DNA of 49,580 bases from Bacteroidales bacterium (GTDB lineage: Bacteria > Bacteroidota > Bacteroidia > Bacteroidales > Lentimicrobiaceae), in assembly GCA_022837485.1 (NCBI GenBank), contig JALHHH010000033.1, positions 1 through 49,580 on the forward strand, in the 5' to 3' direction. The translations under genes were made by a program, and so were the position numbers. Below the pieces are notes generated by a model, which saw only the letters and a program-made list of their open reading frames with translations, did no database searches and had not been told where the DNA came from. Positions 16,495 through 25,652 of the stretch are shown in pieces; the stretch's first letter is position 1, and each line of letters starts with the position of its first letter.

Positions 16495-16893
16495 ATGGGA
16501 CAAGTAAAATCATTGGCTGACCTGCGGAAGATCAAGGAGAACCAGCAGGGGAAGATGAGCCTCAGGGAAAAAAGCAACAACCCTGAAAGCCTTGTGCAGG
16601 TTCGCGTTGCTATGGCTACCTGTGGAATTGCTTCGGGAGCCAAGCAGGTGATGGATTTCTTTATTGAGGAATTCGACAAGAGAAACATCCAGGCAGTTGT
16701 AACCCAAACCGGTTGCATGGGATACTGCTTTGCCGAGCCTACCGTGGAAGTTACCCTTCCCGGCAAGGAACCTGTTGTATTCGGTTATGTTGATGCCAAA
16801 AAGGCGGACGACATTATTGAAAAGTATGTAAAAAACGGCGAGCTTGTTGAAGGCATTATTCCCGTAAATTACGAAACCATCGAAAAGAAATAA
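16495..16893 (+). CDS. HndB-like thioredoxin-fold [2Fe-2S] protein of hydrogenase set 2
   Basis: 132 residues. After a charged N-terminal tail (1-30) comes a thioredoxin-like ferredoxin domain with MATCGIASGAK (Cys43) and TGCMGYCFAEP (Cys74, Cys78). Only three of four canonical cysteines are visible; HndB-type proteins near NAD(P)-linked hydrogenases often show this TCGIAxGA pattern. It resembles HndB of the NADP-reducing hydrogenase of Desulfovibrio. It leads directly into hydB2 (12 bases), so it is likely an accessory electron-transfer or assembly subunit of complex 2. Its stop codon overlaps the Shine-Dalgarno of hydB2. Confidence 0.82.
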   Translation: MGQVKSLADLRKIKENQQGKMSLREKSNNPESLVQVRVAMATCGIASGAKQVMDFFIEEFDKRNIQAVVTQTGCMGYCFAEPTVEVTLPGKEPVVFGYVDAKKADDIIEKYVKNGELVEGIIPVNYETIEKK

Positions 16894-16898
16894 GGAGG
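16892..16898 (+). promoter_or_regulatory. Strong Shine-Dalgarno of hydB2
   Basis: AAGGAGG, 7 bases before the hydB2 ATG, overlapping the stop codon of the HndB-like gene. It decides the start at 16906 and couples the two genes. Such complete sites are rare in this window. Confidence 0.8.
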
Positions 16899-16905
16899 AG
16901 TTGCA

Positions 16906-18699
16906 ATGGCAAAATATAAAATGCACGTATTGGTTTGCGGCGGAACAGGATGTCACGCTTCACAAAGCGATTTGTTGCTTGACAACCTGAAAACAATTGT
17001 CGCAGACAAGGGACTTGACAATGAAGTTCAGGTGATTGCGACAGGATGTTTTGGATTCTGCGAAAAGGGCCCTATCGTAAAAATAATGCCCGACAACACC
17101 TTTTACACTCAGGTAACACCGGAGGATGCCCGCGAAATCATTGAAGAACACCTGATTAAAGGGCGAAAAGTAAACCGGTTGCTGTATGTTGACCCTGAAA
17201 ATCAGGAACACATTGCAGACTCAAAGCATATGGGCTTCTACAAAAAGCAGCTGCGTATTGCTTTGCGCAACTGCGGATTTATTGATCCGGAAAACATCGA
17301 CGAGTACATCGCCCGCGACGGCTATGAAGCCATGGCTAAGTGCCTGACCGAAATGACCCCGCAGCAGGTGATCGATGTAATGAAGAAATCCGGACTTCGC
17401 GGACGCGGAGGCGGAGGATTTCCCACCGGACTGAAATGGGAGATTACCAACCGTTCGGTATCCGATATAAAATACGTTGTATGTAATGCCGATGAAGGAG
17501 ACCCGGGAGCATTTATGGATCGTTCCATTCTTGAGGGGGACCCCCATTCAGTTATCGAAGCCATGGCCATTTGCGGTTATTGCATCGGTGGCGAACACGG
17601 ACTTGTATACATACGCGCCGAATACCCTCTTGCAATTAACCGGTTGAAGATTGCCATCGAGCAGGCCCGCGAGTACGGACTTCTTGGGAAAAACATTCTG
17701 GGTTCGGATTTCAGTTTCGATATTGAGCTGAGGTACGGAGCCGGAGCTTTTGTTTGCGGAGAAGAAACAGCCCTGATTCACTCAATGGAAGGTTACAGGG
17801 GTGAACCTACGGTTAAGCCTCCGTTCCCCTCCGTTTCGGGATATTTTGAAAAACCCACCAACGTAAACAACGTTGAAACATTTGCCAACGTACCGGTAAT
17901 TATTAATAAAGGTGCTGAATGGTTTTCGAGCATTGGATCTGAGAAGTCGAAAGGCACCAAAGTGTTTGCCCTTGCCGGGAAAATCAATAACGTTGGACTT
18001 ATTGAAGTCCCCATGGGAACTACCCTTCGCGAGGTAATCTACGAGATTGGCGGAGGCATCAAGGACGGAAAAAAATTCAAGGCTGTTCAAACCGGGGGTC
18101 CTTCGGGCGGCTGTCTTACCGAAAAACATCTTGACGTACCCATCGATTACGACAACCTGATTGCCAGTGGTTCGATGATGGGATCGGGCGGTATGATCGT
18201 AATGGATGAAGACGACTGTATGGTTTCCGTTGCCAAGTTTTATCTCGATTTTACCGTTGAGGAATCGTGCGGAAAATGCTCGCCATGCCGTATCGGAAAC
18301 AAGAGGTTGTATGAGATTCTCGATAAAATAACCCAGGGTAAAGGAACACGCGAAGACATCGACCGTCTGAGGAACCTGAGTACGGTTATTAAAGATACCG
18401 CGCTCTGTGGTCTTGGACAAACATCGCCCAACCCTGTATTATCAACCATTGATAATTTCTGGGATGAGTACATTGAGCACGTAACCGACAAAAAATGCCG
18501 TTCGGGACAGTGTAAAGCATTACTCCAGTATTTCATTGACGCAGAGAACTGTGTGGGATGTACGGCTTGTGCCCGCAATTGCCCCGTTAATGCCATTGCC
18601 GGCGAACGTAAGGGTATTCATGTGATTGATCAGACTACCTGTATCAAGTGTGGCGCATGTATGGAAAAGTGCAAATTCAATGCTGTTTATATCAAATAA
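16906..18699 (+). CDS. hydB: [FeFe]-hydrogenase subunit HydB, set 2, full-length form
   Basis: 597 residues with the full architecture of electron-bifurcating hydrogenases. An N-terminal thioredoxin-like [2Fe-2S] domain (Cys11, 16, 48, 52) precedes the NuoF core, with FMN loop GRGGGGFPTG (166-175), NADH site CNADEGDPGAFMDRS, and a [4Fe-4S] cluster at ESCGKCSPC near 453 closed by CGLG. The C-terminal ferredoxin domain has two clusters (Cys549, 552, 555, 559 and Cys579, 582, 585, 589). HydB carries the flavin at which electrons from NADH and ferredoxin are thought to be joined or split. Followed 13 bases later by hydA2. Compare the short HydB1 at 9306. Confidence 0.94.
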   Translation: MAKYKMHVLVCGGTGCHASQSDLLLDNLKTIVADKGLDNEVQVIATGCFGFCEKGPIVKIMPDNTFYTQVTPEDAREIIEEHLIKGRKVNRLLYVDPENQEHIADSKHMGFYKKQLRIALRNCGFIDPENIDEYIARDGYEAMAKCLTEMTPQQVIDVMKKSGLRGRGGGGFPTGLKWEITNRSVSDIKYVVCNADEGDPGAFMDRSILEGDPHSVIEAMAICGYCIGGEHGLVYIRAEYPLAINRLKIAIEQAREYGLLGKNILGSDFSFDIELRYGAGAFVCGEETALIHSMEGYRGEPTVKPPFPSVSGYFEKPTNVNNVETFANVPVIINKGAEWFSSIGSEKSKGTKVFALAGKINNVGLIEVPMGTTLREVIYEIGGGIKDGKKFKAVQTGGPSGGCLTEKHLDVPIDYDNLIASGSMMGSGGMIVMDEDDCMVSVAKFYLDFTVEESCGKCSPCRIGNKRLYEILDKITQGKGTREDIDRLRNLSTVIKDTALCGLGQTSPNPVLSTIDNFWDEYIEHVTDKKCRSGQCKALLQYFIDAENCVGCTACARNCPVNAIAGERKGIHVIDQTTCIKCGACMEKCKFNAVYIK

Positions 18700-18712
18700 T
18701 ACCGGAGCAAAA

Positions 18713-20485
18713 ATGGAAACTGTAAAAATAACCATAGATAACAAGGTAATTGAGGTTGCCAAGGGCACCACAATACTGAAAGCTGCAAAGGAGGCTGGCA
18801 TCCATATTCCAACTCTGTGTTACCTTCATCTGCACGACCTTAACATCGAAAACAAACCTGCCGGCTGCCGCATTTGTGTGGTAGAAGTTGAAGGCCGCCG
18901 TAACCTGGCTCCTGCCTGTGTTACCGAGTGCCTCGATGGCATGGTAATCAACACCCACAACATCAGGGTACTTAATTCACGCAAAACGGTTCTTGAGCTG
19001 ATTCTTTCCGATCACCCGACCGACTGCCTAATTTGTGCTAAAAATGGGGATTGCGAGTTGCAAACCATGGCTCAGGAATTCGGTGTACGAAAAATACACT
19101 ACGAAGGCGAACAGTCAACCTACCGTGAAGACACCTCCCCTGCCATTATCCGCGACGTGGACAAGTGCATTATGTGCCGCAGGTGCGAGATGATGTGTAA
19201 CGAAGTACAAACCGTTGGCGTACTTTCGGCCGTAAACCGCGGATTTATGTCGGTTGTGGCTCCTGCTTTCGAGATGAATCTTGATCACAGCGAATGCACG
19301 TATTGCGGACAGTGTGTTGCGGTTTGCCCGACCGGAGCACTCACAGAAGTAGACCATACCAATCAGGTAATTCGCGCGCTTGCCGACCCCACCAAAACAG
19401 TAGTTGTACAAACAGCACCGGCTGTAAGAGCTGCTTTGGGTGAAGAATTCGGGATGGAACCAGGCACCCTGGTAACCGGGAAACTGGCTGCAGCGCTCAG
19501 AAGGCTTGGATTCAACTACGTATTTGACACCGATTTTGCCGCCGACCTTACCATTATGGAAGAAGGGACAGAATTGCTGGATCGTCTTACCCGCCATCTG
19601 AACGGCGACAAGGATGTTCCCCTGCCGATTCTTACTTCATGCTGTCCGGGATGGGTCAACTTTTTCGAACATCAGTTTCCCGATATGCGCGATATCCCTT
19701 CAACGGCGCGCAGCCCGCAGCAGATGTTCGGGGCTATTGCAAAGACATACTTTGCAGAGAAGATAGGTGTAAAACGTGACGATATGGTTGTCGTTTCAAT
19801 CATGCCCTGTCTGGCCAAAAAATACGAATGTCAGCGTGAAGAATTTGCCACAGACGGCAATCCCGACGTTGATTTCTCTATCTCGACCCGGGAGCTGGCT
19901 CACCTGATAAAGCAGTCTAACATTAATTTCAACGATCTGGAAGATGAGGATTTCGACAACCCGCTTGGAGAATCAACCGGTGCTGCCGTAATTTTCGGAA
20001 CAACAGGCGGAGTTATTGAAGCTGCAGTGCGTACCGCTTATGAAGTACACACCGGCAAGAAACTCGAGAAAGTTGATTTTGAAGAACTTAGAGGAATGGA
20101 TTTCATTCGTGAAGCTACCATCGATTTCAACGGGTTGCCAATCAGGATAGGTATTGCACATGGACTGGGTAATGCCAGAAAGTTGTTGCAGGACATTAAA
20201 GATGGAAAATCGAGTTTCCATGCCATTGAGATTATGGCATGTCCGGGCGGATGCATCGGAGGCGGCGGACAGCCCCTGCACCATGGCGATTCGTCAATCC
20301 TCAAGGCCCGTCAGAAAGCAATCTACCGTGAAGATGCCGGAAAAACAATCCGTAAATCGCACGAAAACCCATACATCATTCAGCTTTATGAAGAATTCCT
20401 GGGCAAACCGATGAGTGAAAAATCGCATCATCTGTTACATACTCACTATTTCGACAAGAGCAAAGAAATCAAGGTGGTGGAATAA
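18713..20485 (+). CDS. hydA: [FeFe]-hydrogenase catalytic subunit HydA, set 2
   Basis: 590 residues from the ATG giving METVKITIDNKV; an in-frame ATG 87 bases upstream lies inside hydB2 and is a shadow. Cluster sites: [2Fe-2S] Cys36, 52, 55, 69; His101-Cys105-Cys108-Cys114; two ferredoxin clusters (Cys152-162, Cys195-205). The H-cluster motifs are canonical: L1 TSCCPGW (Cys310, Cys311), L2 MPCLAKKYE (Cys366), L3 EIMACPGGC (Cys510, Cys514). It is closely related to HydA1 across its whole length, including the RKSHENP tail, so the two sets arose by duplication or from related donors. Catalyses reversible H2 formation; with full-length HydB2 this is likely the bifurcating enzyme. Confidence 0.95.
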   Translation: METVKITIDNKVIEVAKGTTILKAAKEAGIHIPTLCYLHLHDLNIENKPAGCRICVVEVEGRRNLAPACVTECLDGMVINTHNIRVLNSRKTVLELILSDHPTDCLICAKNGDCELQTMAQEFGVRKIHYEGEQSTYREDTSPAIIRDVDKCIMCRRCEMMCNEVQTVGVLSAVNRGFMSVVAPAFEMNLDHSECTYCGQCVAVCPTGALTEVDHTNQVIRALADPTKTVVVQTAPAVRAALGEEFGMEPGTLVTGKLAAALRRLGFNYVFDTDFAADLTIMEEGTELLDRLTRHLNGDKDVPLPILTSCCPGWVNFFEHQFPDMRDIPSTARSPQQMFGAIAKTYFAEKIGVKRDDMVVVSIMPCLAKKYECQREEFATDGNPDVDFSISTRELAHLIKQSNINFNDLEDEDFDNPLGESTGAAVIFGTTGGVIEAAVRTAYEVHTGKKLEKVDFEELRGMDFIREATIDFNGLPIRIGIAHGLGNARKLLQDIKDGKSSFHAIEIMACPGGCIGGGGQPLHHGDSSILKARQKAIYREDAGKTIRKSHENPYIIQLYEEFLGKPMSEKSHHLLHTHYFDKSKEIKVVE

Positions 20486-20541
20486 TCCGGCGTTTGCAGA
20501 TGAAAATTCCGAGTTTCAACAACATTTAAAGAACCCATATC

Positions 20542-21021
20542 ATGGCAAATATAAAATTATCCGCAGAAAAGCTCGACGAACTCAAGGCTATCTGCAAGTC
20601 GTTTAAAAACGACAAGGGCGAACTGATCAATGTGCTGCATAAGGCACAGGGTCTCTTTGGCTATCTGCCTGCCGAAGTACAGGAAGTAATTGCCAAGGAA
20701 CTCAGCGTCTCGGTTGCCCACGTTTACGGTGTGGTATCCTTCTATTCATTCTTTACCATGCTTCCCAAGGGAGAATATCCTGTATCCATCTGCCTTGGCA
20801 CCGCTTGTTATGTTCGCGGTGCCGAGAAGGTGATCGACGAATTCAAACGTATCCTCAACATCAATGTTGGAGAAACATCTCCCGATGGCAAATTTTCTCT
20901 TGCTTGCCTGCGTTGCGTAGGTGCCTGCGGACTGGCACCCGTTGTGCTGGTTGGAGAGAAAGTTTACGGTCGTGTAGCTCCGGATGGCGTTAAGGATATC
21001 GTTGCAGAGTACACGAAATAG
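20542..21021 (+). CDS. hydC: [FeFe]-hydrogenase subunit HydC, set 2 (NuoE-like)
   Basis: 159 residues, NuoE/HydC family. The [2Fe-2S] ligands are Cys84, Cys89, Cys125 and Cys129. The VYGVVSFYSFF helix-turn near 61-71 is typical of NuoE. It closes the set 2 operon 56 bases after hydA2; the gene order (hndB-B-A-C) is the reverse of set 1 (C-B-A) as regards hydC. A strong terminator follows. Confidence 0.92.
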   Translation: MANIKLSAEKLDELKAICKSFKNDKGELINVLHKAQGLFGYLPAEVQEVIAKELSVSVAHVYGVVSFYSFFTMLPKGEYPVSICLGTACYVRGAEKVIDEFKRILNINVGETSPDGKFSLACLRCVGACGLAPVVLVGEKVYGRVAPDGVKDIVAEYTK

Positions 21022-21042
21022 TTTTCTCTATGTGTTTTGGTG

Positions 21043-21075
21043 AAAACGGCCGGGTTTATCCCGGTCGTTTTTTTT
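21043..21075 (+). terminator. Terminator of the hydrogenase-2 operon
   Basis: AACGGCCGGG and CCCGGTCGTT form a 10-bp stem (one G-T pair) with a 5-base loop followed by eight or more T. It lies 21 bases after hydC2. Confidence 0.85.
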
Positions 21076-21140
21076 GGCCACTTAAAATATTCTGCCCCGA
21101 TCCTGAAAAACAGTAACCGGGGCAAAATCCATCCTTTGGT

Positions 21141-21165
21141 AAAAAAAGCATCCCAGAGGAGTGCT
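21141..21165 (-). terminator. Probable terminator of sucC
   Basis: Read on the - strand, AGCA-C-TCC and GGA-TGCT pair with one bulged base, followed by seven T. It lies 16 bases after the sucC stop. Confidence 0.55.
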
Positions 21166-21180
21166 GCGGCATCTCTGCCG

Positions 21181-22374
21181 TTAATCCTGAAGTACTTTTG
21201 TAACAAGCTCAGCAGCTTCCTGCAGAAGTACGGCTGAATACACCTCAAGTCCGGATTCTTCAATCAGCACTTTAGCCTCCTCGGCATTTGTACCCTGAAG
21301 CCGCACGATGATGGGAATATTGATTGAACCAATATTGCGGTATGCATCTACAATTCCCTGAGCTACGCGGTCGCAACGGACGATTCCGCCAAAGATATTT
21401 ACAAGAATTACCTTTACATTCGGATCTTTCATTATAATGCGAAATGCCTGTTCTACCCTCTCTGCATTTGCCGTGCCGCCTACGTCGAGGAAGTTGGCAG
21501 GTTCGCCGCCCGATAGCTTGATAATATCCATGGTAGCCATCGCCAGACCTGCACCATTGACCATACATCCAACATTTCCGCTTAGCTTGACATAATTCAG
21601 ATGGTGTGCTCCGGCTTCTACTTCCGCAGGATCCTCTTCGGCCAGGTCGCGCATTTCAAGCAGGTCGGGATGACGGAAAAGCGCATTTTGATCAAGGCGC
21701 ATCTTGCAGTCGGCCGCCATAATCAGATTATCGGATGTTTTGAAAACCGGATTGATTTCAAGCAAAGCAGCATCACTGCCCATATAGGCTTTGTATAGAC
21801 CTTTCACAAATTTCTGCATATTCTTGTGAGCGACTCCATCCAGTTTCAGGTTATAGGCAATTTTTCTGCACTGGAAATCCTGAAGTCCAACTCTGGGGTC
21901 AACTTCCTCGGTAAAAATGAGGTGAGGAGTAGAGGCAGCAACTTCTTCAATATCCATTCCGCCTTCAGTGGAATACATTACCATAACCCGTCCGGTAGCC
22001 CTGTTGAGCAGCATACTCATATAAAATTCGAGGGGTTCGCTTTCTCCCGGATAAAAAATATTCTGTTCAATCAAAACCTTACCAACAAGTTTACCACCGG
22101 GTCCCGTTTGTGGGGTTACCAGGTTCATCCCGATGATCTGGGAAGAATTTTCTCTGACCTCCTGAAGAGATTTAGCAATTTTAACGCCACCGCCTTTTCC
22201 TCTTCCTCCTGCGTGGATCTGGGCTTTAACAGCCCAGCGGTCCGAACCGGTTTTCTCCTGTATTGCTTCTGCTGCTTCAACAGCAAAATCCGGAGTATCA
22301 GCAACAATTCCAAAAGGAACCGGCACCCCGTATGAGCTAAGGATTTTCTTGGCCTGAAATTCGTGTAGATTCAT
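21181..22374 (-). CDS. sucC: Succinate-CoA ligase, beta subunit
   Basis: 397 residues, standard length. The ATP-grasp N-terminal half begins MNLHEFQAKKILSSYGVPVP, with AQIHAGGRGKGGGVK as the nucleotide-binding loop, and metal-binding EINPVF near 207. The C-terminal ligase domain has the GGTANAERVEQAF and NIFGGIVRCDRVA motifs of the CoA-ligase power helix. It joins succinyl-CoA to ATP or GTP formation in the TCA cycle or succinate fermentation. The partner alpha subunit sucD is not adjacent, unlike in most bacteria; in Bacteroidota the two are often apart. Alone in its transcription unit. Confidence 0.95.
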   Translation of the reverse strand: MNLHEFQAKKILSSYGVPVPFGIVADTPDFAVEAAEAIQEKTGSDRWAVKAQIHAGGRGKGGGVKIAKSLQEVRENSSQIIGMNLVTPQTGPGGKLVGKVLIEQNIFYPGESEPLEFYMSMLLNRATGRVMVMYSTEGGMDIEEVAASTPHLIFTEEVDPRVGLQDFQCRKIAYNLKLDGVAHKNMQKFVKGLYKAYMGSDAALLEINPVFKTSDNLIMAADCKMRLDQNALFRHPDLLEMRDLAEEDPAEVEAGAHHLNYVKLSGNVGCMVNGAGLAMATMDIIKLSGGEPANFLDVGGTANAERVEQAFRIIMKDPNVKVILVNIFGGIVRCDRVAQGIVDAYRNIGSINIPIIVRLQGTNAEEAKVLIEESGLEVYSAVLLQEAAELVTKVLQD

Positions 22375-22611
22375 ATAAAATTATTTTAGATAGAACATTT
22401 CGCAGGAGAAAAAGGATTTCGATCAAACAGACAAAAAAATCTTTTATTTTTGTCCGTAAACACTGGCTTAAACAAATGAGCGGGCAGTCAGTTCAATCAA
22501 ATATAAAAAGTTTTCACTCTTAATGTTCATGAAATTGGTCTTTAGGCGGAATAATCTCATTCACTCCAGCACAGCATTCGATTCATCTATTCTATGCTTT
22601 CTTTTCGTTAT

Positions 22612-25056
22612 ATGAAAAATACTGCGTTTCTGATTTTCGCACTTTGGGTTCTTTTTACCGGCACCGCAACCGTTAAAGCCGACATTCCTCCTTCTGCAGC
22701 CATGACCCGCACACACTCATCTCCTCAGATTGATGGCGAAATATCTCCGGGGGAGTGGGAAGGGGCAACCGTGCTTACAGGATTCAGGCAGTTTGAGCCG
22801 GTTTCAAATGCCGATCCAAGCTTTGAAACCGTGGTTTATCTTTTTTATGATGACGAAGCAGTATACGTCGCAGCGGTGATGAAGGACCCTGCGCCCGACA
22901 GTATTGCCAGGCAACTGGGTGAAAGAGACAACGACAATTTGAATGCAGATTATTTCGGAATAGCATTCGATACTTACAATAACCATCAGGATGCATACAT
23001 TTTTGCCGTTTCAGCATCCGGCATACAGGTTGATGAACGCATGCTCGACGGCACCTACGATGCAGTATGGAACAGTGAAGTTGGAATTAACAGTCACGGA
23101 TGGGTTGCGGAATTCAGAATTCCCTATTCCGCCCTTAGGTTTCCTGCCCGACCCTTACAGGATTGGGGATTTCAGGCAATACGAAAAATCAGGCGTTACC
23201 GCGAACAGTTACACTGGGCTCTGGAAGAAAAAGGCACGGGAAATATCCAGGTGCACTGGGGTAAATTAACTGGCTTTGAGAATATTAAACCACCGCTCAG
23301 GCTCGCTTTTACACCCTATGTTTCCGGAAATGTACAGCACAACAGCGACCCTGATTTTCGCAGCGATCCATGGTCTTCAGCATTTAACGGCGGAATGGAT
23401 CTGAAATACGGGATCAACGAAAGCTTTACCTTTGATATGATTCTGCTTCCCGACTTCAGCCAGGTACAATCCGATAAAATCCAGAAGAATCTGACCGGTC
23501 TTGAACTGATATACGACGAAAACCGTACTTTTTTCAACGAAGGAACGGATTTGTTCAATAAGGGCGACTTATTTTATTCAAGACGCATTGGCAGAACTCC
23601 TTTGAAATACAATGCGGTTAAAGATGTGCTCGAACCAAACGAAATGTTATCGCACAATCCGGTTACGGCCCGTTTGCTTAATGCCGCTAAATTAAGCGGA
23701 AGAACCTCCGGCGGGCTTGGCATCGGTGTATTCAATGCGGTTACCGGCAACACCTGGGCCACTGCCAGGGATACTGTAAGCGGAGACGAACGGGATCTGC
23801 TCACCGATCCGGTTACAAACTATAATATTACCGTAATCGATCAAGCTCTGCCGAACAACTCCTCCGTTTATCTGATTAATACCAACGTATCCAGACCTTC
23901 GGGGTGGGATGACTCGAATGTGACCGGCGGAGGTGCCACCATCGGCAATAAAACAAAAACTTATTTTATCGGCATGAATTTGTCGGCCTCCAGTTGGAAC
24001 AAGGCTTCTGATAATACCGAATTTGATTCAGGCGAGAAATATACCGGATATAATTACGGGTTGTTTTTTATGAAAAGCAGGGGGAAGTTTCAGTTCAGCC
24101 TATACCAGAGTGCTCTTGATAAGCACTACAATATTAATGACATAGGCATTAACCGATACAGAAATCAGCAAAACAGGGGAGCTTATATAAGTTACAGGAT
24201 ATATGAACCATTCGGAAGGTTTTTGAATTTTTCTCAAAGTCTTGGATTTGACCAGATCAGATCTCTTGATGACAAGAAAAACATCAATACTACTATGGCA
24301 TACAAAGGCAATACAACCTTCAGAAATTATTTCACAATCTGGTGGGGAGCCACCGTTTCGCCATGGGACAGACACGATTATTACGAGCCGCGCATCCAAG
24401 GCCTCTACTATCTCGATCCGGGATATTTTCAAACTAATTTTGGGTTCTCCAGCGATTACCGCAAACCTTTTGCACTCGACGGCAATTTGGAATACACGCT
24501 TGATTTTGATGACAGATTCGCTACCTGGTTCGAACTGGAGCCCATCTGGCGCATCAACAACCGCCTTGCCATCAGACATACGACAGGCCTTGGCTATAAC
24601 CCGGCAAATCTGGGTTTTGTCGGACATAATACCCAAACCGTCTGGTTTGGAGAACGCGACATTATGACGCTTGAAAATGCATTTTCAGGGCGCTATATGG
24701 TCAGCCGTCACATCTCTGCCAGTTTGTTTGTACGACATTTCTGGCAAACGGCAGTATATTCCGGCTTTTATACTCTTAATGAAAACGGGCATCTCTCTCC
24801 CGATCCGGATCTGGTTTATAATGCCAATTACAACTACAATTTCTTCAGCCTCGATCTGAACCTCGACTGGGAATTTGCTCCGGGAAGTATGCTCAGTCTG
24901 GTTTGGAAGAATGCCATACTTTCCGAGGATGACAGGCACTATCTGAGTATGGGCGAGAACCTGCGGGAACTGTTTGACGCAAGTCAGCTCAATATGTTCA
25001 GCATAAAGGCTCTATACCACCTCGACTATCTGATGCTTAAGAGAAAGAAGCAATGA
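22612..25056 (+). CDS. DUF5916 outer-membrane-type protein with N-terminal CBM9-like domain
   Basis: 814 residues from the ATG giving MKNTAFLIFALW; an ATG six codons earlier is possible. Signal peptide to about residue 23 (TATVKA). Residues about 35-215 form a family 9 carbohydrate-binding-like domain (IDGEISPGEWEGA ... FRIPYSALRFP). From about 220 to the end runs the DUF5916 region, rich in alternating hydrophobic residues and aromatics as in an outer-membrane beta-barrel. The function of this Bacteroidota family is unknown; the domain order suggests sugar or peptide binding at the cell surface. No SusCD or enzyme neighbours. A TATTTTTG element at 22445 could be part of its promoter but has no -33 partner. 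Confidence 0.85.
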   Translation: MKNTAFLIFALWVLFTGTATVKADIPPSAAMTRTHSSPQIDGEISPGEWEGATVLTGFRQFEPVSNADPSFETVVYLFYDDEAVYVAAVMKDPAPDSIARQLGERDNDNLNADYFGIAFDTYNNHQDAYIFAVSASGIQVDERMLDGTYDAVWNSEVGINSHGWVAEFRIPYSALRFPARPLQDWGFQAIRKIRRYREQLHWALEEKGTGNIQVHWGKLTGFENIKPPLRLAFTPYVSGNVQHNSDPDFRSDPWSSAFNGGMDLKYGINESFTFDMILLPDFSQVQSDKIQKNLTGLELIYDENRTFFNEGTDLFNKGDLFYSRRIGRTPLKYNAVKDVLEPNEMLSHNPVTARLLNAAKLSGRTSGGLGIGVFNAVTGNTWATARDTVSGDERDLLTDPVTNYNITVIDQALPNNSSVYLINTNVSRPSGWDDSNVTGGGATIGNKTKTYFIGMNLSASSWNKASDNTEFDSGEKYTGYNYGLFFMKSRGKFQFSLYQSALDKHYNINDIGINRYRNQQNRGAYISYRIYEPFGRFLNFSQSLGFDQIRSLDDKKNINTTMAYKGNTTFRNYFTIWWGATVSPWDRHDYYEPRIQGLYYLDPGYFQTNFGFSSDYRKPFALDGNLEYTLDFDDRFATWFELEPIWRINNRLAIRHTTGLGYNPANLGFVGHNTQTVWFGERDIMTLENAFSGRYMVSRHISASLFVRHFWQTAVYSGFYTLNENGHLSPDPDLVYNANYNYNFFSLDLNLDWEFAPGSMLSLVWKNAILSEDDRHYLSMGENLRELFDASQLNMFSIKALYHLDYLMLKRKKQ

Positions 25057-25273
25057 TGCATTCATTTCCCTGTCTTAAATTACATCCCGCTCTTAAACCG
25101 GAACCTTGAACTGATACGGATAATCTGCATTTATCATATAACTGGAACTTTCGTCATTTTTGTTATATAAGATCATATAAACAGGATTACTTTTAAGGTG
25201 GAAAGTTATTAATTTTTATACCAGTGGACACACCGGTTTAAAGACTCTGAATCCGTTAAATGTATATCTGACT

Positions 25274-25414
25274 ATGACAGCAACACTAAAATTCCCCATC
25301 ATGGGTTACATCAAAATCAGACTGATTGTAAAAAACGGCTATAAATGGCTGGCTGAGCTGATTGGTGCAGACCTTGAGATCGAAGTAAGCGAAGAAGATT
25401 TTGTAGTTGACTAA
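25274..25414 (+). CDS. Possible small protein, 46 residues, unknown function
   Basis: The reading frame from ATG 25274 to TAA 25412 encodes 46 residues with a protein-like pattern: a basic/hydrophobic segment (GYIKIRLIVKNGYKWLAEL) then an acidic beta-like tail (LEIEVSEEDFVVD). The same frame is open back to about 25181 without any ATG, GTG or TTG. An SD-like AAGGTGG at 25195-25201 stands 6 bases before an in-frame ATT, so a longer product from a rare start is conceivable. The KWL ... IEV pattern faintly recalls SymE/AbrB-type small proteins; this is weak. It could also be chance. Confidence 0.4.
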   Translation: MTATLKFPIMGYIKIRLIVKNGYKWLAELIGADLEIEVSEEDFVVD

Positions 25415-25423
25415 CACTACAGT

Positions 25424-25493
25424 CTGCTTTGTCTGATAATCTTGTCCGGCATCCCCTTAAACTTTTAACTTATATGAAGGGGACAAAGGGCAG
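25424..25493 (+). repeat. Nested inverted repeats downstream of the small ORF
   Basis: Outer pair: CTGCTTTGTC (25424) and GACAAAGGGCAG (25482), complementary with a 2-base bulge. Inner pair: TCCCCTT (25452) and AAGGGGA (25477). They share two bases on the 3' side. They may form a terminator or a structured RNA; no strong U-tract follows. Confidence 0.45.
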
Positions 25494-25623
25494 GCAGGGG
25501 TATTTTTGTCGTTCCTTAGCATTATTTCTGATATACCGGTTTCTTTATCCTTTTTATCCTCCGATTAAACAGTGAGGATTACCCCTTGTAGCTGGCGGAC
25601 AATCAAATTTTCGTTGAAACTGT

Positions 25624-25631
25624 TACCTTTG
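25624..25631 (+). promoter_or_regulatory. Candidate -7 element of lolD
   Basis: TACCTTTG matches TAnnTTTG, 21 bases before the chosen lolD ATG. No clear TTTG at -33. It implies the ATG at 25572 is upstream of the transcript. Confidence 0.45.
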
Positions 25632-25652
25632 CAATCAGTTAAAACATCGAAA

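Larger units (their letters stand above)
25057..25652. other. 600-base spacer between the DUF5916 gene and lolD
   Basis: It holds a possible 46-codon gene (25274-25414), a set of nested inverted repeats (25424-25493) and two TAnnTTTG elements (25501 and 25624). The first 120 bases are AT-rich with nothing recognisable. Confidence 0.5.

Noticed and set aside
21093..21124. TGCCCCG / CGGGGCA inverted repeat as a further terminator
   Set aside because: It has a large loop and no U-tract on either strand, and lies between two better terminators.
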